A DNA stretch of 64,000 bases from Saxidomus purpurata (Eukaryota > Mollusca > Bivalvia > Venerida > Veneridae). How positions within the stretch are numbered: the first letter of the stretch is position 1; each line of letters begins with the position of its first letter. Below the pieces are notes generated by a model. It did not search any database, had not been told where the DNA came from, and saw nothing but the letters and a program-made list of their open reading frames with translations. Below are positions 59,760 through 64,000 of the stretch, piece by piece. The stretch covers positions 8,657,532 to 8,721,531 of the forward strand of contig JAFMSR010000010.1 of NCBI GenBank assembly GCA_022818135.1, written 5' to 3'. A program made the position numbers and the translations under genes.

Positions 59760-61927
59760 TGGGATAGTAGACTGACTTTGATCAGAGAATGTTAAAGGTT
59801 GAAAAGGAATCAATGTATTGAAATAAACTGACTTGGGGACCAGACTTTACTTTAGAAATAATAAATGTGTCCCTGTATTTTATCCTTTAATACAATACAG
59901 TCAGGAATTCGTAGTAATTAAATCACTAGTGCTTAGCATCCGAACGTCTGGCAAATATTGGAAAGCAGTGATTTTATGAAGAAACGACAAATACACCTCC
60001 AATTAGTAAAAATAAATATTCCTTTCCAAATATGATGTTTGTATAAAAATTATGACAAATGTGCCATATTCGTAAATATCTTTCTTTTATTTTGTCATCA
60101 CTCGTTTGCAAAAAAGCCAAGAAGCCATTTTGGGTTCAGCGATTTTGCTTCCCAACGGTATAAACATTTACATTCGCACTGAAGTTATATTTAATTGTGT
60201 CTGATTAATTGTATGAAACTCGTAACACAGTTCATTTTGTTAATTAAATCTTTATTTTAAAGCCATATCAAGTTATTTTTATTTAATTCGTTACATTGAA
60301 ATACATGGTTTTTGCACGATTTTGATGGTTGCGGAAACTTGAAGAACAATAAAATGTTTTGTGCAAGTAAACTGTGCAAAAGCACCCGTAATTATTCAAT
60401 ATTTATACAGGGACCCGCATAAATTACTTGTTATCAAACGCAATGACTACGTAACAATTTGGCTAGTATAGCTAGTGTTGTATAGGTATTTTACGAGACT
60501 CGGACGGTTTATACAAGGCTTAGATCAAATTTTCAATGTATATCAGAAATGAATGACGAGCGTGGAACAGCGAACATATATGCTTACCTTATTTTCTTTT
60601 CACAATGGCTTCGAGCCAGATAGGTAGTAAATCAATTATATCATATTAAATCGTATATAAATATATTAAGATTATGTATTTGTATTTTTCAGTCTTACTT
60701 AATTTTCTCTATCCATCATGTTTGACGTGCTCTCTTATTACATGTTACATTCTATTCAGTTTCATTGTATCAACATACAAATATTAACAAGATAACATGC
60801 AGCTACATTTAATATAGCAAATACGGGATATGGAATAGGGGCGTTTGCTGGCTAATTGTGGGTTCATTGCACATTCGTCAGAAATTGACCCCACCCCTCC
60901 CCGAGTCAGATGCAATGGTGCATGTAAATAGTGTGTATATGTAAATCACCATTTCATTTTGTGTAATATTTTTCACATCAACATTGCAACGATGTCCCTT
61001 ATGCTTGGTTAAATGTGAACGTAATATTTCTATACCAGAGAAAGAAGCAATCAACATGTAAGAAATAATCTAAATTCTTATATTCAATAATTAGGCAAGA
61101 CTCGAACATACATTTTCGTTTCGCTTCCTAACATTACTTTCAGTGCTTTGATTTACTAAGTAAGTAAATGCGTATAATATCAAATTTAGTTTATTTTTGA
61201 GCCGCATTACACCCTTTACTGCTCAGTTTGTTCTCTGTTTACGGAATGTTCTTAATTAATATGAGGCAAAACGGGAAGTAAATGCGAACACAGCGGTAAT
61301 TGTGCAATGTCATTTTGAATTTAAGTTTAAACTACCGTTTGATTATCTTGATTAAAACAAATGTTTGTATTGTATTGTATGGAGATATTTAGCTGATGAA
61401 TGCAATTGTGCAGCACTCATCGCTTTTGCAAAGCTAAGGCAATCGAAAAAAAAGTTTTAGAAATAATTAAAGTGTCGAGAAAGAGGCTCAGCGATAGCAA
61501 ACAATCATTGCTTGGAAATACAATCGGGTAATCAGAAATATGAAAACAGGCAATTTCAATGCTTTTTAAAAGCGATTACCGTTTTGTGATAAGTACTGTT
61601 TACTGTAAATGTTGCCGACTCTTTTTGTTTGCAACGACTCTTACGCTTATATTTTGATTTGACAAGGCTCGAGAAACTAGATGCCAATATTTAACTAAAG
61701 AAGCTGCAAATATGTGAATATACGTGTCTGTATGTCTTGGCGTGGGTTAGACAGCTGTAAAAACAAAAAAATACAAGATAGACGAGGCGAGAAATATTAC
61801 AGCGCTGTTACAATAATGTATTTTTATGAAAATCTGTACAAACTTACACAGAATGTATTTTGGACAACTGTCACCAGGGAACGTACTATCACTACATCAA
61901 TTGGAAATGAATCCTACATTTAATTAA
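59760..61927. other. No gene recognised
   Basis: AT-rich sequence without a supported feature. Confidence 0.4.
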
Positions 61928-62115
61928 GAAATAATCTATGGCTTGGAGTGCTTTATCGAAATTGAAGCATTCCCCGGAGGTGATGTGCCTGGCGGAATAA
62001 TTCACGAGGGCTTCGCTTTGTGAATTCGCTTCGCCCTCGTGAATTATAACGCAGGCACATTACCGACGGGAAATGCTTCAATTTCGATAAAGCACTCCAA
62101 GCCATAGATTATTTC
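61928..62115. mobile_element. Fold-back hairpin element, ~83-bp arms
   Basis: The left arm (61928-62011, GAAATAATCTATGGCTTGGA onward) pairs with the right arm (62033-62115) with few mismatches around a 21-base loop. The outer 45 bp of each arm are almost perfect. Non-coding. Confidence 0.88.
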
Positions 62116-63615
62116 GATTCTTATAAGCCGAATTTGTGAAAACTATCGTTACTACTACGGACCTTTTTTCAGTTCGGCGGTGATGTGTAAAATAGCATAA
62201 ATAGTGGCTGTTGGAATTCACTCCCCTATTCGGGCAACCAGTCAAGATATCATTAATAACTATATTATACATACTTATTTTAGTTTAATCATCTAATACA
62301 TAAAATGTAGAAAAAATACCCGACTGTGACATTATGCAGAAGACGTCAGATTCAGAACCTATCAAAGCAGACAATCGATTTAAAGCGAACCGTTAATCTG
62401 AACTGTACAAGGAAAACAAGGAGATGGTATTCTAAGGCTTACTTGACGCAATCAAAAATAATATTTAGGTTCTTAAACACAACTATTTCATGCGACTGAT
62501 TTGTTTATACAGATATTATTTCTATTTCTGTATCTTGTTTGCTCCGCATATTAGTATAAAAAGTGTGTGTTTAGTGTACTATGTTTATGCTGTATTTCTC
62601 ACCTGTGTATAACGCACACTGATCTTTTAGATGATATGTCCGTAAATTGTATACAGTGCGAGACAAATTTACATTATTATATATAGTATTTTCATTCTAA
62701 CATGCGAATATTCCGGTGTAATATAACCAGCGTAAACATTCAATGCCAATTTAAGTGCCGTGTATTATAGAATGCGATAACGTTGATTATAGCTGCAGAT
62801 CTGTCTACAAGGAATATAATACAAACATTCCACACGACTACTTTGTCGATTTATTTCGTGACTGAAGTCTCTTTGGATTTCTGTAAACGATTATAAATAC
62901 AGATTTGATTTGCAGATAGTAGTAAATGTTTGAAAACTGTCATACATAAAATAAATTTGATACTAAAATAAAGCATGTATCCAAAGCGCTGAAAATGCAT
63001 ATTTATCGGATACAAGTATTTTACTGAAAACGGAAAGACAAAATTAAAGCGTTCACAAAATTTTTCGTTTCAATAAATTCCATGAACATGAATTCACATA
63101 AAACAAAGAATTGTAATGATCTGCATAATGAACAAAGGTAACGGTGCAAGACTTGCACAAGAGAGGAACTTTAAACTGTTTATAACGACATATTCTAGGG
63201 ACCTCATGATTTAATTTGAAAATTATATACATTTTAGTTTTAACAGATGGCACGGATGTTGCCATCCACATTTGTTACTAATTTATATAGCTCAGATTAA
63301 AATAACTACACCCCCAGGAAAACGAGTATTTCAATCATAGTTCTGAACCAGATATATGTAAAGCTATTAGATGCGTTGAACTTGACCTTTAAAACTTACA
63401 GAAAACGAAACACTAGTATTTGAATTTTATCCTAAGATTAAAAGATCGTATGCATTAACGTATGCAGTCGTCTGAAGTCGTGTCTGATTTGGGTTCTAGT
63501 TTATAGTTCTCACACTTTTCACGAATTAAAAAAAATGCAGAATATTAAAAGCCACTGTGTTTGTAAACGATTGTATTTTCTCAGTTTATGACAACCAGTT
63601 CTTAATAGAATTGAT
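62116..63615. other. No gene recognised
   Basis: AT-rich sequence; small minus-strand frames (62078-62272, 63053-63271) lack features. Confidence 0.4.
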
Positions 63616-63623
63616 GACATACT

Positions 63624-63902
63624 ATTCTAACATGACTCACGATTTTGTCTCTATTTGCCATATTGCGCCGCATGACGTTAAATGAGCGTTCGCGTAGAAA
63701 ATAAAGCTTTGCATTTATTCAGCTTTTGTAATATCTGGTCATGTTAGAATCGAAATAACATCCTTTCCAGCGTTGTTATCGTCTAATAAACAATTATTTG
63801 TCGTACTGATGCGCAGTTATAAACCACTCAGGCCTTACTGCGTATTAGTACTCTAAATTATTGTTTATTAAACGACTAACATCGCTGTAACAGATGTTAT
63901 TT
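63624..63902. mobile_element. Pair of adjacent inverted-repeat structures
   Basis: First, ATTCTAACATGAC (63624-63636) is complementary to 63738-63750. Second, directly after it, a 47-bp arm at 63753-63799 (AAATAACATCCTTTCCAGCG onward) pairs with 63855-63902, with about nine mismatches, around a 55-bp centre. They look like one or two MITE or fold-back copies; the two-base spacing suggests a compound element. Confidence 0.65.
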
Positions 63903-64000
63903 CATAAGTATACCTTAACAGTCAGAGTCAAGAACTTATTAACGATTTTGTAAGCAACAAAATAGATAATTCTATAAATTTTGAGATTCCATCAATACAT

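Overview
The window is AT-rich, gene-poor eukaryotic DNA dominated by transposable elements and tandem repeats. I infer a marine bivalve mollusc. The grounds are V-type and other tRNA-derived SINEs ending in short A-rich repeats, the diverged 'TGACCT...' repeat family typical of bivalves, a pearl-like element built from ~145-bp monomers, and LINEs of invertebrate type. No complete host gene can be supported. A run of exactly 500 N (35169-35668) marks an assembly gap.

Layout. 1-9110: mostly unique sequence with a diverged bivalve repeat (about 2000-2580), a SINE (about 3395), a 460-bp inverted-repeat element (6263-6722) and scattered old duplications. 9113-10145: a dead mariner transposon whose transposase contains a 9-copy 41-bp minisatellite. 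11381-14860: several minisatellites, a pearl-like element and a LINE 3' fragment. 14870-21600: an old 0.5-kb duplication, a retroposed insert with target-site duplication, bivalve repeats and a 37-38-bp minisatellite. 21600-36900: mainly unannotatable sequence with hairpin elements, SINEs and the gap. 36918-52378: a dense retrotransposon block. 52379-64000: SINEs, fold-back elements and an array of a GC-rich motif at 56150-57130.

The retrotransposon block is the core of the window. LINE A (minus strand, about 47160 down to 36918) is an L1-like element. A hAT-like BED-finger element sits in the end of its ORF1, flanked by an 8-bp target duplication (AGTATTTA at 45985-45992 and 40458-40465). 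A second, 5'-truncated L1-like element, LINE B (45396 down to 40726), sits inside the BED-finger exon with a GACTT target duplication. So the apparent cluster of LINE fragments is one nest of three insertions. LINE D (plus strand, about 47200-51354) is a nearly intact CR1/L2-like element facing away from LINE A; a perfect 1024-bp (ATCT)n tract follows it.

The most interesting signal is in the two L1-like LINEs. In both, ORF1 and ORF2 lie in the same frame and are separated by a single TAG, and no ATG precedes the ORF2 endonuclease domain. This points to stop readthrough or AUG-independent reinitiation. LINE D begins with a signal-peptide-like segment followed by a degenerate 2A-like motif. 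Three minisatellites appear to have grown from inside transposable-element sequence.
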